In this document: in pieces, positions 7,029 through 13,530 of the stretch
How positions within the stretch are numbered: the stretch's first letter is position 1
Layout of the letters: the number at the start of each line of letters is the position of its first letter
Assembly: GCA_049600855.1 (NCBI GenBank)
Contig: JBMYQA010000155.1
Coordinates: forward strand, 1-13,530
DNA length: 13,530 nt
Reading direction: 5' to 3'
Source: JBMYQA01 sp049600855
GTDB lineage: Bacteria > Bacteroidota > Bacteroidia > Cytophagales > Flammeovirgaceae
Notes under the pieces: generated by a model
The model's input: only the letters and a program-made list of their open reading frames with translations
Databases searched by the model: none
What the model was told of the DNA's origin: nothing
Translations under genes and position numbers: made by a program

Positions 7029-8672
7029 TTATCCTTGCTTATAAGGAAGTAAAATCTCAAACCGACTCCCTTCTTGATTTTTACTACTGACAGAGATTGT
7101 TCCATGGTGTCGTTGCACAATTTGCCCAACATAACTCAAACCTAAGCCAAAGCCTTTCACATTATGCACATTTCCTGTTGGTACACGATAGAACTTTTGG
7201 AAAATTCGTTGTAAATGATCTTTGGCAATACCAATGCCTTTATCCATCACGGCAATTTTCAATCCTGCATCCGTATTTTCTGTATGAATCGTAATTTCTG
7301 GTTTCTCTGGAGAGTACTTATTGGCATTATCTACCAAATTAAATAACACATTGGTAAGGTGTAATTCATCCGCTTCTAGCAAATCATTAGTTGCTTGTAG
7401 GTTTGGGGTAATCCACCCGCCTTTTTGTTCGACTTGTAACTTAAAACTATCAACTACCTGTTCAATCACTTCATGAAGGCTAATAGATTTTATTTTTAAC
7501 TTAAACTCTTCCTTTTCTAATAAAGCCATTTGCAGCACTTTTTCTACTTGCTTACCTAAGCGGTTATTCTCTTTCTTCGCAATTTCAAGGTATTTCTGAG
7601 TCGTTTCAGGTTTCGCCATCATCCCAAAACTCTGTAAGGCTTCAATGGCAAGCGAGACATTACTAATGGGTGTTTTGAACTCATGAGTCATGTTATTAAT
7701 GAAATCATTCTTGATATCCGACAACTTTTTTTGGCGCAAAATCGTTCGGATGGCAAACCAAAAACAAGTGGCTACAATAGCGATTAAGGCGATGGAGGTA
7801 AAAAAGACTCCAGCTAACTCTTTCAAGAGAAATTCATTTTTATTTGGAAAGTGCAGCAGCAATAGCTTACCGTCTGAATTAGATTGATTGCCAACTAGTG
7901 GGGTTCTAAATTCACTTTGTGGCAAAATAGAGGCATGCTGTTTAGCTACATTTTGAAATAATATTTCATCTTTTTCTTCATGATAGACGCCAAAGAGGTA
8001 TGCCAAATTTAGTCCTTGTTTCTCTAGGGCTTCCTTCATTTCATGTTTCAAAAACTCAAAATCAATGTTCGCTCTTTCTTTGTGCAACTTACTCCATGCC
8101 CATGTTTTTGTTTTGTTTGTCGCGCCATCACCTCCCACTTGAATATCCACCATAGCAGTTGACGGTTCCTCAAATGTCTCATTTATCAACTTATTGTCTC
8201 TATACACCCGTTTTACCACCTTATTTCCGTTCTCATCTCGTTCAATATTTTCTATAACAATTTGGATACTTTCCCCCTCAGGCTGCGTTACTTCAACAAT
8301 ATCAACATCATTATCATGCTTTTTAGGTCTGATAGTCGTTTTTGTTGCTGAATGAATAAATCCTGATGTTTTAATTTTAATATTGGGTTTGTGAAGCGTA
8401 TCTGGTGTAGTTGTATTAAAATAAAACTCTGTGAGTGAGTCAACCGAGAAGCTTTCTACATCTGTGGTAAACACAAAATGGTTTCCTGAAGTGATCTGAT
8501 GTTCCAAATAACTTTCGAGTACACTATTCAACGCAAACTTGGCGTTCCGCTCAAAGTTTGCCTTATTCAAACGCATATCCCGATAAATCCAATTAAATTG
8601 AAATCCAATCAATGCCATCATGGCAATTGCCATCAAAATAATTGTCCACCGTATAGAATTGGGCTTTTTCAT
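7029..8672 (-). CDS. rprX: Membrane sensor histidine kinase, RprX-like
   Basis: A 547-residue sensor kinase. TM1 is at about 9-28 and TM2 at about 286-311; between them lies a periplasmic sensor of roughly 255 residues that I cannot assign to a domain family. No HAMP domain is evident: TM2 leads almost directly into the H-box (NNMTHEFKTP, phospho-acceptor H330). The ATPase part is complete: N-box NLVDNANKYSP (from about 444), G1 DKGIGIA (from 477), F-box FQKFY and G2 GFGLGL (507-512). It should phosphorylate the regulator encoded 11 nt downstream. I chose the ATG at 8672, which gives MKKPNSIRW directly before TM1. An upstream in-frame TTG at 8699 would add nine residues, but a candidate -7 box overlaps that TTG, which argues against it. 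RprX is suggested by domain layout and by the partner gene. Confidence 0.92.
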   Translation of the reverse strand: MKKPNSIRWTIILMAIAMMALIGFQFNWIYRDMRLNKANFERNAKFALNSVLESYLEHQITSGNHFVFTTDVESFSVDSLTEFYFNTTTPDTLHKPNIKIKTSGFIHSATKTTIRPKKHDNDVDIVEVTQPEGESIQIVIENIERDENGNKVVKRVYRDNKLINETFEEPSTAMVDIQVGGDGATNKTKTWAWSKLHKERANIDFEFLKHEMKEALEKQGLNLAYLFGVYHEEKDEILFQNVAKQHASILPQSEFRTPLVGNQSNSDGKLLLLHFPNKNEFLLKELAGVFFTSIALIAIVATCFWFAIRTILRQKKLSDIKNDFINNMTHEFKTPISNVSLAIEALQSFGMMAKPETTQKYLEIAKKENNRLGKQVEKVLQMALLEKEEFKLKIKSISLHEVIEQVVDSFKLQVEQKGGWITPNLQATNDLLEADELHLTNVLFNLVDNANKYSPEKPEITIHTENTDAGLKIAVMDKGIGIAKDHLQRIFQKFYRVPTGNVHNVKGFGLGLSYVGQIVQRHHGTISVSSKNQEGSRFEILLPYKQG

Positions 8673-8996
8673 GGATAGATTACATCGTTTCAATTCCAAA
8701 AATAATGATTTCTAAAAGCGATGCTTTATACTTAACACTACTTAACCTTACTCAAGATTATGGCTCATGCATTTACGCTAATCATTTTTTCTTCTATATT
8801 GCATATAATACTACTTCTACAACGCTCCAGGACATCTATTTTCTTTCCTGATTTAGCAAACGATCTTTCCTCAACAAAATACCGACTTAAAAAGCATGAT
8901 ATTTGTTAAAATCAAATGAAGCTACAATAATTAATGATCTAATCTGACCCTCAAAATACACTAAAATATTAGTTCAAATTCAACCAATAGGTAACT
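8673..8996. other. Divergent spacer between kinase and alcohol dehydrogenase
   Basis: This 324-bp AT-rich region separates two divergent genes. On the minus strand TATTTTTG (8697-8704) fits the TAnnTTTG -7 box and would give the kinase mRNA a very short leader. On the plus strand GATATTTG (about 8898) is one base off that pattern and is a weak candidate for the dehydrogenase. I see no open frame of note, no RNA family and no strong inverted repeat. Confidence 0.5.
8697..8704 (-). promoter_or_regulatory. Candidate -7 box for the kinase-regulator operon
   Basis: The minus strand reads TATTTTTG, matching TAnnTTTG. It ends about 25 nt upstream of the ATG at 8672 and overlaps the alternative TTG start at 8699, so it supports the ATG. 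No -33 TTG is seen at the expected spacing, so this is tentative. Confidence 0.35.
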
Positions 8997-10148
8997 ATGA
9001 TTCAACAACATACCTATCATTTTCCTACAGATATTCGTTTTGGTGCTGGTGTAATTAAAGAATTACCCGATTACCTCAAAAAAAACAATTTATCTAAGCC
9101 TTTTATCGTTACAGATCCAATCGTAAAAGACCTACCTCACTTTCAAGCAATTATTAGTCATTTAGAAAGTGCTGGCTTTGAGCCTGAAATTTTCGCTGAG
9201 ATTCAGAGAATTCCTCAAAAAAATGATGCTGTAAAAGGAAGTAAACATTATCGAAATGCCTCCTGCGATGCCATTATCAGTATGGGAGGTGGTACGTGTA
9301 GCACTGTAGCTCGTGCCATTGCATTAAGTATTCACCATACGCGCGATTTGTTTGATTATGAACAACGAAATGGCGGAGAAGAGCTGATTACAGACAATAT
9401 CCCCCATTTTATTACTGTCCCGTTTACGGCAGGAACAGGCAATGAAGCTGCCAGAAGTTGTTTCATTTCTGATGACGAAACCAAAGAGCAAAAACTTATT
9501 TATTCTAAATACCTGATTGCAAAACAAGTCTTTGCGGATCCAGAGCTCACTATGAATCTGCCGCCAAATGTTACTGCTTCTACTGGGATGGATGCCTTAG
9601 CGCATAACATTGAGGCATTCTTAGCAACAGGCTTTCATCCCATGTGTGATGGAATTGCGTTGGCTGGAATTTCCATGATTTCTTCATCTATAGAAAAAGC
9701 GACATTCGAACCTACAATAGAGGCCCGAAGTAAAATGCTTATTGGATCGTTAATGGGCGCAGTAGCTTATCAAAAAGGCTTGGGAATTGTACACGCTTTA
9801 GCACATCCACTATCTAGTCTTTTCGAAGTTCATCATGGTACTGCCATTGCTACCATGATGCCTTATGGTCTTGAATTTAATGCTAAAGGTATGACGATCC
9901 AATTTCAGCGAATTGGGTGGGCTATGGGTATCGACATTGACAATGTTCAAGAACTGATTGACCATTTATTGGAACTCAATCGTACATTAGAATTACCCAC
10001 TAACATTCAAGCTTTTGGCGTACAACCAGAAGACCTTGAAAACCTTGCTGAAATGGCGGTAAATGATTTTTGTAATGAAACCAATCCTAAAAAGGTAAGT
10101 AAAGAAGATTATATCCGAATCTATAGAAATGCACTTCATGTGCTATAA
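8997..10148 (+). CDS. Iron-type (group III) alcohol dehydrogenase family protein
   Basis: A 383-residue member of the Fe-dependent alcohol dehydrogenase/dehydroquinate-synthase-like superfamily, probably an NAD(P)H-dependent cytoplasmic oxidoreductase of alcohols or aldehydes. The start gives the usual N-terminus ending in the IRFGAG turn. All four metal ligands are present: D199 and H203 (TGMDALAH), H266 (VHALAHPL) and H280 (VHHG), with the same H-to-H spacing of 14 as E. coli FucO. The PFTAGTGNEAAR segment is also typical. The nucleotide-binding signature, normally GGGSxxDxAK, here reads GGGTCSTVAR at 97-106: the conserved Asp and Lys are replaced by Thr103 and Arg106. This suggests a divergent subgroup with altered cofactor handling. 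The physiological substrate is not evident. It stands alone, divergent from the kinase operon and convergent with the esterase gene. Confidence 0.9.
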   Translation: MIQQHTYHFPTDIRFGAGVIKELPDYLKKNNLSKPFIVTDPIVKDLPHFQAIISHLESAGFEPEIFAEIQRIPQKNDAVKGSKHYRNASCDAIISMGGGTCSTVARAIALSIHHTRDLFDYEQRNGGEELITDNIPHFITVPFTAGTGNEAARSCFISDDETKEQKLIYSKYLIAKQVFADPELTMNLPPNVTASTGMDALAHNIEAFLATGFHPMCDGIALAGISMISSSIEKATFEPTIEARSKMLIGSLMGAVAYQKGLGIVHALAHPLSSLFEVHHGTAIATMMPYGLEFNAKGMTIQFQRIGWAMGIDIDNVQELIDHLLELNRTLELPTNIQAFGVQPEDLENLAEMAVNDFCNETNPKKVSKEDYIRIYRNALHVL

Positions 10149-10154
10149 ACAAAC

Positions 10155-10185
10155 ATTCCCACTCAATGTGAAGTTGAGTGGGAAT
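10155..10185. terminator. Hairpin between dehydrogenase and esterase genes
   Basis: ATTCCCACTCAA (10155-10166) and TTGAGTGGGAAT (10174-10185) form a perfect 12-bp stem with a 7-nt loop, starting 7 nt after the dehydrogenase stop and ending 25 nt from the esterase stop. The T-tracts are poor (AATAGT on plus, GTTTGTTT on minus), so it may terminate inefficiently or mainly protect the 3' ends of both convergent transcripts. Confidence 0.7.
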
Positions 10186-10210
10186 AATAGTATTGCATGC
10201 AAACTCGCTA

Positions 10211-10978
10211 TTAAGGGTTCACAAAATCCATAACAGCATTGTAAAATGCTAATGGTTTCTCTGCGTGAATCCAATGCCCTGCATCTTCAAAATCTAGAAA
10301 CTGAGCTTGGGGAAAAAGTTGCGCCAAATGTGGTTTGTCCTCATCAGCAACATAATGGGACTTCAAGCCTCTCATAAATAAAGTAGGCTTGTAATTAGGC
10401 TGATCACCTGCTATCTCAATACTAATATTTTCGATTCCATTCGTAATCGCATCCAAATTAAATCGCCATTGAAACCCTTTTTCTTTGTCTCGATACAAGT
10501 TCTTCAATAAAAATTGACGAACTGCAAAGTTGGGTTCTGATGCTGCTAACAAGGCATCTGCTTCTTTTCTTGAGGAGATTGCTGAAGTATCAATAGCATT
10601 TAAGCCATCTAAAATATCGCCATGATGTATTGGGTAGGATCTAGCTGCAATATCAACCACGACTAGTTTATCATACAGCTCTGGGTATTGTAACGCAAAA
10701 AGCATGGATACCTTTCCCCCCATAGAATGTCCTGTAATAATCGGATTCTCAATTTCTTGATTTTCAATGAATCGCCGAAGGTCTTCTTTCATGGCATCAT
10801 AGGTAAACTCATTTGTATGAGGACTCCTCCCATGATCCCGATTATCAACCAAATATACTTGATGGGATTCTGCAAACTTTCTCCCCAAGGTCATCCAATT
10901 GTCTGAAGAACCGAAAACACCATGTAAAATAATTAATGGTTGTCCAGTGTCACCTATTTTTTTATAATGTAAATCCAT
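10211..10978 (-). CDS. Alpha/beta-fold hydrolase, YbfF/ABHD11-like esterase
   Basis: A 255-residue cytoplasmic alpha/beta hydrolase. The oxyanion region is HGVFGSSDNW (19-28), followed by DNRDHGRS (45-52), the nucleophile elbow GHSMGG with S85, an acidic residue D109 in VVVDIAARSY, and H235 in AGHWIHAEKP. The S85-D109 spacing of 24 and the position of H235 match what is known of E. coli YbfF, an acyl-CoA/short-chain ester hydrolase with an unusual Asp position. I chose the ATG at 10978, which gives MDLHYKKIG at the start of the first strand and a YbfF-like length. An upstream in-frame ATG at 11032 would add 18 residues unlike the family. The substrate is not evident. It is transcribed in the same direction as the beta-barrel gene upstream, but a hairpin lies between them, so co-transcription is doubtful. 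Confidence 0.88.
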   Translation of the reverse strand: MDLHYKKIGDTGQPLIILHGVFGSSDNWMTLGRKFAESHQVYLVDNRDHGRSPHTNEFTYDAMKEDLRRFIENQEIENPIITGHSMGGKVSMLFALQYPELYDKLVVVDIAARSYPIHHGDILDGLNAIDTSAISSRKEADALLAASEPNFAVRQFLLKNLYRDKEKGFQWRFNLDAITNGIENISIEIAGDQPNYKPTLFMRGLKSHYVADEDKPHLAQLFPQAQFLDFEDAGHWIHAEKPLAFYNAVMDFVNP

Positions 10979-11044
10979 AATAATCAAACTAATTGCCTGC
11001 AAAGTAAACAGTTCACAAGTAATATAGTTCATCTTTATAGTAAA

Positions 11045-11082
11045 ATCCCATCTCCTAATTTAAGTAAATTACGAAATGGGAT
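11045..11082 (-). terminator. Hairpin downstream of the beta-barrel protein gene
   Basis: On the minus strand ATCCCATTTC pairs with GAGATGGGAT (one G-T pair), then, after a G/G mismatch, TAATTT pairs with AAATTA around an ACTT loop. The element begins about 24 nt after the beta-barrel stop and is followed by TTTTA. It is a probable terminator, or an attenuator ahead of the esterase gene. Confidence 0.6.
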
Positions 11083-11105
11083 GGTATGATTGGATAGCTA
11101 AGCCA

Positions 11106-11711
11106 CTAAAAGAAAAATATTCCCTCAAAAGCAAGGTAATGAATCTTTGTCACCACGCCCGCCTGATCTTTCGCGATGTTGCTTAATCCCCTCGCATACG
11201 TCACCCCCAAATGTACCGTACCAAAGTCAAACTCTTTCTCAGCACCCAAACCAAATCGAATTGAACTACCAATGGCTTGAACATTCTCTGCATTATTGGC
11301 ATCTTGTCCATTTATATTCAATCGCGATGATACATTTAAGTCAATAGTAGGGCCTATAAAGCCAGTTACATATAAACCATCTGTGTTTAGCTCATTTGTT
11401 CTTAAAGCCAAACCAAACGGAATTTCTACGGTAGTTACTTTCGTTTTTCCAACGTTACTGTCTTTATCGCCAAATGCTTTGGTGGTTAAAGCCACTCCTG
11501 TTTGCAAACCATAGTTTTCAGAAAACCCATATCTTCCCGTTAATGAAAGTCGTGTACCAAGCCCACTATCTTCTGCTGTGAGCACATCATTCGTTTCAGT
11601 ACGAGAAAAGTTGATGGCTGGTCCAAAACCCACTCCAATTTTAACCCCTTCTTGAGCAAATAATAGGGTTGATGGAAAGGCCATCAATAAAATTAAAAGT
11701 ACTTTTTTCAT
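11106..11711 (-). CDS. Small outer-membrane beta-barrel protein (PF13568-like)
   Basis: A 201-residue exported protein. The N-terminus MKKVLLILLMAFPSTLLFA is a classic signal peptide with likely cleavage just before QEG. The mature part consists of alternating beta strands (VKIGVGFGPAINFSR, YGLQTGVALTTKAFG, GLYVTGFIGPTIDLNV, VHLGVTYARGL) and ends in three Phe residues (GIFFF), like outer-membrane barrels recognised by the BAM machinery. It fits the PorT/OMP_b-brl_2 type of eight-stranded barrel common in Bacteroidota; the specific role is unknown. The open frame extends upstream to an ATG at 11813, but that would bury the signal peptide behind 34 residues, and a -7 box at 11756-11763 lies between the two ATGs, so 11711 is preferred. 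Confidence 0.85.
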   Translation of the reverse strand: MKKVLLILLMAFPSTLLFAQEGVKIGVGFGPAINFSRTETNDVLTAEDSGLGTRLSLTGRYGFSENYGLQTGVALTTKAFGDKDSNVGKTKVTTVEIPFGLALRTNELNTDGLYVTGFIGPTIDLNVSSRLNINGQDANNAENVQAIGSSIRFGLGAEKEFDFGTVHLGVTYARGLSNIAKDQAGVVTKIHYLAFEGIFFF

Positions 11712-11755
11712 AGTTAAGATGATTTGAAATGAAAAGCTTCCGCATTTGCAAAGGG

Positions 11756-11763
11756 CAAAAATA
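11756..11763 (-). promoter_or_regulatory. Candidate -7 box for the beta-barrel gene
   Basis: The minus strand reads TATTTTTG, matching TAnnTTTG, about 45 nt upstream of the ATG at 11711. This would give a leader of roughly 35-40 nt. The -33 element is not clear. Confidence 0.4.
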
Positions 11764-11850
11764 AGAAATGATCTATCAGCGTAATAATTCGTGCGGATTT
11801 TCTTCAAATTCATTTAGTTAACAAAAGCTAGTCATTATAGTTAAGCAATA

Positions 11851-11880
11851 AAAAAGAGGTTGAAAACTCAACCTCTTTTT
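11851..11880 (-). terminator. Intrinsic terminator of nqrF
   Basis: AAAAAGAGGTTGA (11851-11863) and TCAACCTCTTTTT (11868-11880) form a perfect 13-bp stem with a 4-nt loop, about 20 nt after the nqrF stop on the minus strand. A run of six T residues follows on that strand. This is a textbook Rho-independent terminator and sets the 3' end of the nqrF transcript. Confidence 0.92.
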
Positions 11881-11900
11881 ATCAAAATTATATCTATCGT

Positions 11901-13214
11901 TTATCCTCCAAAATCATCAAAAGCAACATGCTCCGGAGGCACACCAAAATCATCACACATTTTTATTACCGCGGCATTCATCAAAGGAGGGCCACAGAAA
12001 TAAAATTCAATTTCTTCAGGATCGGGGTGACTACCTAAATAATTATCAATCAATACTTGGTGGATAAACCCTTGGAATCCTTCTCCCTCTTCATCATTAA
12101 TGTCCTTCTTCACTTTCCAGTTGTCTTCTGGTAATGGTTCAGAAAGTGCAATATAATACTTAAAGTTAGGGAACTCTTTCTCAATTTTACGGAAGTGCTC
12201 CGTGTAGAATAACTCTCTTCTAGATCGACCACCATACCAATAAGAAACCTTACGATCAGTCGTTTTTAACGTATGGAATAAGTGGAAAATATGTGATCTT
12301 AAAGGAGCCATACCAGCACCACCACCTACATAAATCATCTCTTTATCTGTTTCTTTGATAAAGAACTCACCATAAGGGCCTGAAATTGTTACTTTATCAC
12401 CTGGCTTACGTGTAAATACATAAGAAGAACAGATACCAGGATTTACATCCATCCATTTTCCTTTTGCTCGATCCCATGGTGGAGTAGCAATTCGAATATT
12501 TAACATGATGATGTTACCTTCAGCAGGGTGATTAGCCATAGAGTATGCTCTAAAAATTGGCTCATCATTCTTCATCTTTAAATCCCATAATCCAAATTTA
12601 TCCCAATCAGGCTTAAATTTATCTGGACCAACAGGATCATCAGGATGGGGAGCAATATCCATATCCTTAAAGTCGCATACGATAGGAGGTACATCTACCT
12701 GAATGTAACCACCTGACTCAAAATCTAAGATTTCGCCCTCAGGTAACTTCACTACAAATTCCTTAATAAAGGTTGCAACATTATAGTTAGATACTACTTC
12801 ACACTCCCACTTTTTGATACCAAATATCTCTTCAGGAATTCGGATATCCATATCACTCTTCACTTTCACTTGACAAGCCAATCGAACATTATCATGTTGT
12901 TCAGCTCGTGAAAGGTGTCCAACCTCTGTGGGCAATACATCTCCACCTCCATTATCTACTTGACATTTACACATGGCACATGTACCACCACCTCCACAAG
13001 CAGAAGGCAAAAAGATTTTTTCCCCTGAAAGTGTGTTTAATAGTGTTGAACCAGCAGGTACGACAATAGGATTATCAGTATCTCCATTGACTACGATTTT
13101 AACATCACCACTTTGCACCAGCTTTGATCGTGCATATAGAAGAATTCCTACTAAAAAGAGGATAATTGCCATAAAAGCAATAATAGCGATAATTACTACG
13201 CTTCCTGTTCCCAT
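11901..13214 (-). CDS. nqrF: Na+-translocating NADH:quinone reductase subunit F
   Basis: NqrF is the NADH-oxidising entry subunit of the six-subunit Na+-NQR complex in the inner membrane, passing electrons from NADH through FAD and a 2Fe-2S cluster to the Na+-pumping core. The 437-residue protein has one N-terminal membrane helix (about 5-27); a ferredoxin-like domain with cluster ligands C73, C79, C82 and C114 (CGGGGTCAMC; C84 is an extra Cys); the flavin motif RAYSMAN at 222-228 and GPYGEF at 279-284; and the NAD-binding GGGAGMAPLR from 297 and CGPP at 407-410, ending in FDDFGG. It is somewhat longer than the usual 405-420 residues of proteobacterial NqrF. The other nqr genes are not seen: nothing resembling NqrE lies in the 316 bp upstream. 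The gene has its own -7 box and terminator and so appears transcribed alone. Confidence 0.97.
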   Translation of the reverse strand: MGTGSVVIIAIIAFMAIILFLVGILLYARSKLVQSGDVKIVVNGDTDNPIVVPAGSTLLNTLSGEKIFLPSACGGGGTCAMCKCQVDNGGGDVLPTEVGHLSRAEQHDNVRLACQVKVKSDMDIRIPEEIFGIKKWECEVVSNYNVATFIKEFVVKLPEGEILDFESGGYIQVDVPPIVCDFKDMDIAPHPDDPVGPDKFKPDWDKFGLWDLKMKNDEPIFRAYSMANHPAEGNIIMLNIRIATPPWDRAKGKWMDVNPGICSSYVFTRKPGDKVTISGPYGEFFIKETDKEMIYVGGGAGMAPLRSHIFHLFHTLKTTDRKVSYWYGGRSRRELFYTEHFRKIEKEFPNFKYYIALSEPLPEDNWKVKKDINDEEGEGFQGFIHQVLIDNYLGSHPDPEEIEFYFCGPPLMNAAVIKMCDDFGVPPEHVAFDDFGG

Positions 13215-13470
13215 GAAATGCTATTTAAGTAAAGGGAAATCCCCAGATTATATATTGAACTATTTGAAAAATACAATACTTATTTTCAATCGACAAATAT
13301 AGAGTAGAAAAGCGGCAAGAAAAAACTTTCCGAATTTTTTTGAAGATTATCAAACTGCTTCTGACTCAATTTCGCGCACAAAACACGCTATTTTTTTTAG
13401 TCAAAAATATAACGAATGTATCTATTAAATTGTTTTCCATAGATAGAGCTATATGCCTTAATTCAATAAA
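13215..13470. other. Spacer upstream of nqrF
   Basis: This AT-rich region of 256 bp has no convincing gene. It contains the nqrF -7 box at 13294-13301 and A/T tracts. A 24-codon minus-strand frame with an ATG near 13440 is too short and featureless to support. No terminator-like hairpin is apparent for the gene that may end at 13471. Confidence 0.5.
13294..13301 (-). promoter_or_regulatory. Bacteroidota-type -7 box for nqrF
   Basis: The minus strand reads TATATTTG, an exact TAnnTTTG match, about 80 nt upstream of the nqrF ATG. The 11-mer CTCTATATTTG around it is identical to the one at the purA promoter. A TTG lies only 14 nt upstream, closer than the usual -33 spacing. The box supports independent transcription of nqrF. 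Confidence 0.55.
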
Positions 13471-13530
13471 TTAAACGGCATTGCCGGATGAGCCTTCTCT
13501 GGTTTCAATATAAGGCGCAACTTTAAGCCA
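13471..13530 (-). CDS. Possible C-terminal end of a gene entering from the right
   Basis: From the window edge the minus strand is open for 19 codons before TAA, reading WLKVAPYIETREGSSGNAV. The composition looks protein-like, but a second minus-strand frame is also open across the same bases, so this may be chance. It does not resemble the C-terminus of NqrE or another Nqr subunit. No product can be assigned. Confidence 0.3.
   Translation of the reverse strand, partial: WLKVAPYIETREGSSGNAV

Noticed and set aside
8673..8699. TTG start for the histidine kinase at 8699
   Set aside because: TTG is less likely than the ATG at 8672, and a candidate -7 box overlaps the TTG.
4275..8990. 13-bp repeat ATTCAACCAATAG at 4275-4287 and 8978-8990
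   Set aside because: One 13-mer match is expected by chance in an AT-rich window of this size, and the two positions relative to genes differ.
11712..11813. Longer start for the beta-barrel protein at 11813
   Set aside because: It would place 34 residues before a clear signal peptide and would begin upstream of the likely promoter.
12973..13302. 109-codon plus-strand frame overlapping the start of nqrF
   Set aside because: Most of it is antisense to the ferredoxin domain and membrane helix of nqrF; the remainder covers the nqrF promoter. The translation is low in complexity and unlike a known protein.
13476..13486. REP-like palindrome CGGCATTGCCG
   Set aside because: It is an 11-nt near-palindrome with no loop and occurs once, so it does not support a repeat family.
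1..13530. Possible defence, phage, toxin-antitoxin or biosynthetic system
   Set aside because: No nuclease, recombinase, toxin-antitoxin pair, reverse transcriptase, CRISPR repeat or biosynthetic core enzyme is visible; the genes are of metabolic and housekeeping families.

Overview
The window looks like a piece of chromosome from a member of the Bacteroidota, probably a marine or saline-environment Cytophagia/Flavobacteriia-type bacterium. The evidence is AT-rich DNA, little sign of Shine-Dalgarno sequences, several Bacteroidota-type -7 promoter boxes (TAnnTTTG), an RprX/RprY-like two-component pair, a PF13568-like outer-membrane beta-barrel protein, and the NqrF subunit of the sodium-pumping NADH:quinone reductase. 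I see no mobile element, tRNA, rRNA or CRISPR array. Nearly all genes are metabolic or housekeeping.

Layout. 1-291: unresolved left edge with one weak small frame. 292-2628 (+): cytoplasmic GH13 alpha-glucan hydrolase with a CBM48/AMPK-type glycogen-binding module. 2857-4137 (-): purA, convergent with the GH13 gene and followed by a clear terminator. 4138-4473: divergent control region with a purA promoter box, two small inverted repeats and two overlapping LacI-type operator candidates. 4474-6213 (+): SLC45/GPH-type sugar transporter with a large extra loop. 6233-6272: bidirectional terminator. 6295-8672 (-): histidine kinase followed by response regulator, an operon with an 11-nt gap. 8673-8996: divergent spacer. 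8997-10148 (+): iron-type alcohol dehydrogenase. 10211-10978 (-): YbfF/ABHD11-like esterase. 11106-11711 (-): small outer-membrane beta-barrel protein. 11901-13214 (-): nqrF with its own promoter box and a strong terminator. 13215-13470: spacer. 13471-13530 (-): possible 3' end of a gene entering from the right.

How the genes may work together. The GH13 enzyme and the sugar transporter fit a malto-oligosaccharide uptake and breakdown function, although the convergent purA gene lies between them. The two-component system resembles RprXY, whose regulator has been linked to nqr genes in Porphyromonas, so its proximity to nqrF is suggestive but unproven. Every gene pair that converges in this window (GH13/purA, transporter/regulator, dehydrogenase/esterase) is separated by a visible hairpin.

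The window mostly holds recognisable families. The points most worth checking are a roughly 155-residue periplasmic insertion in the transporter, a broken nucleotide-binding signature in the alcohol dehydrogenase, the apparently stand-alone nqrF transcription unit, and the dense purA/transporter control region. I found no convincing undescribed multi-gene system.
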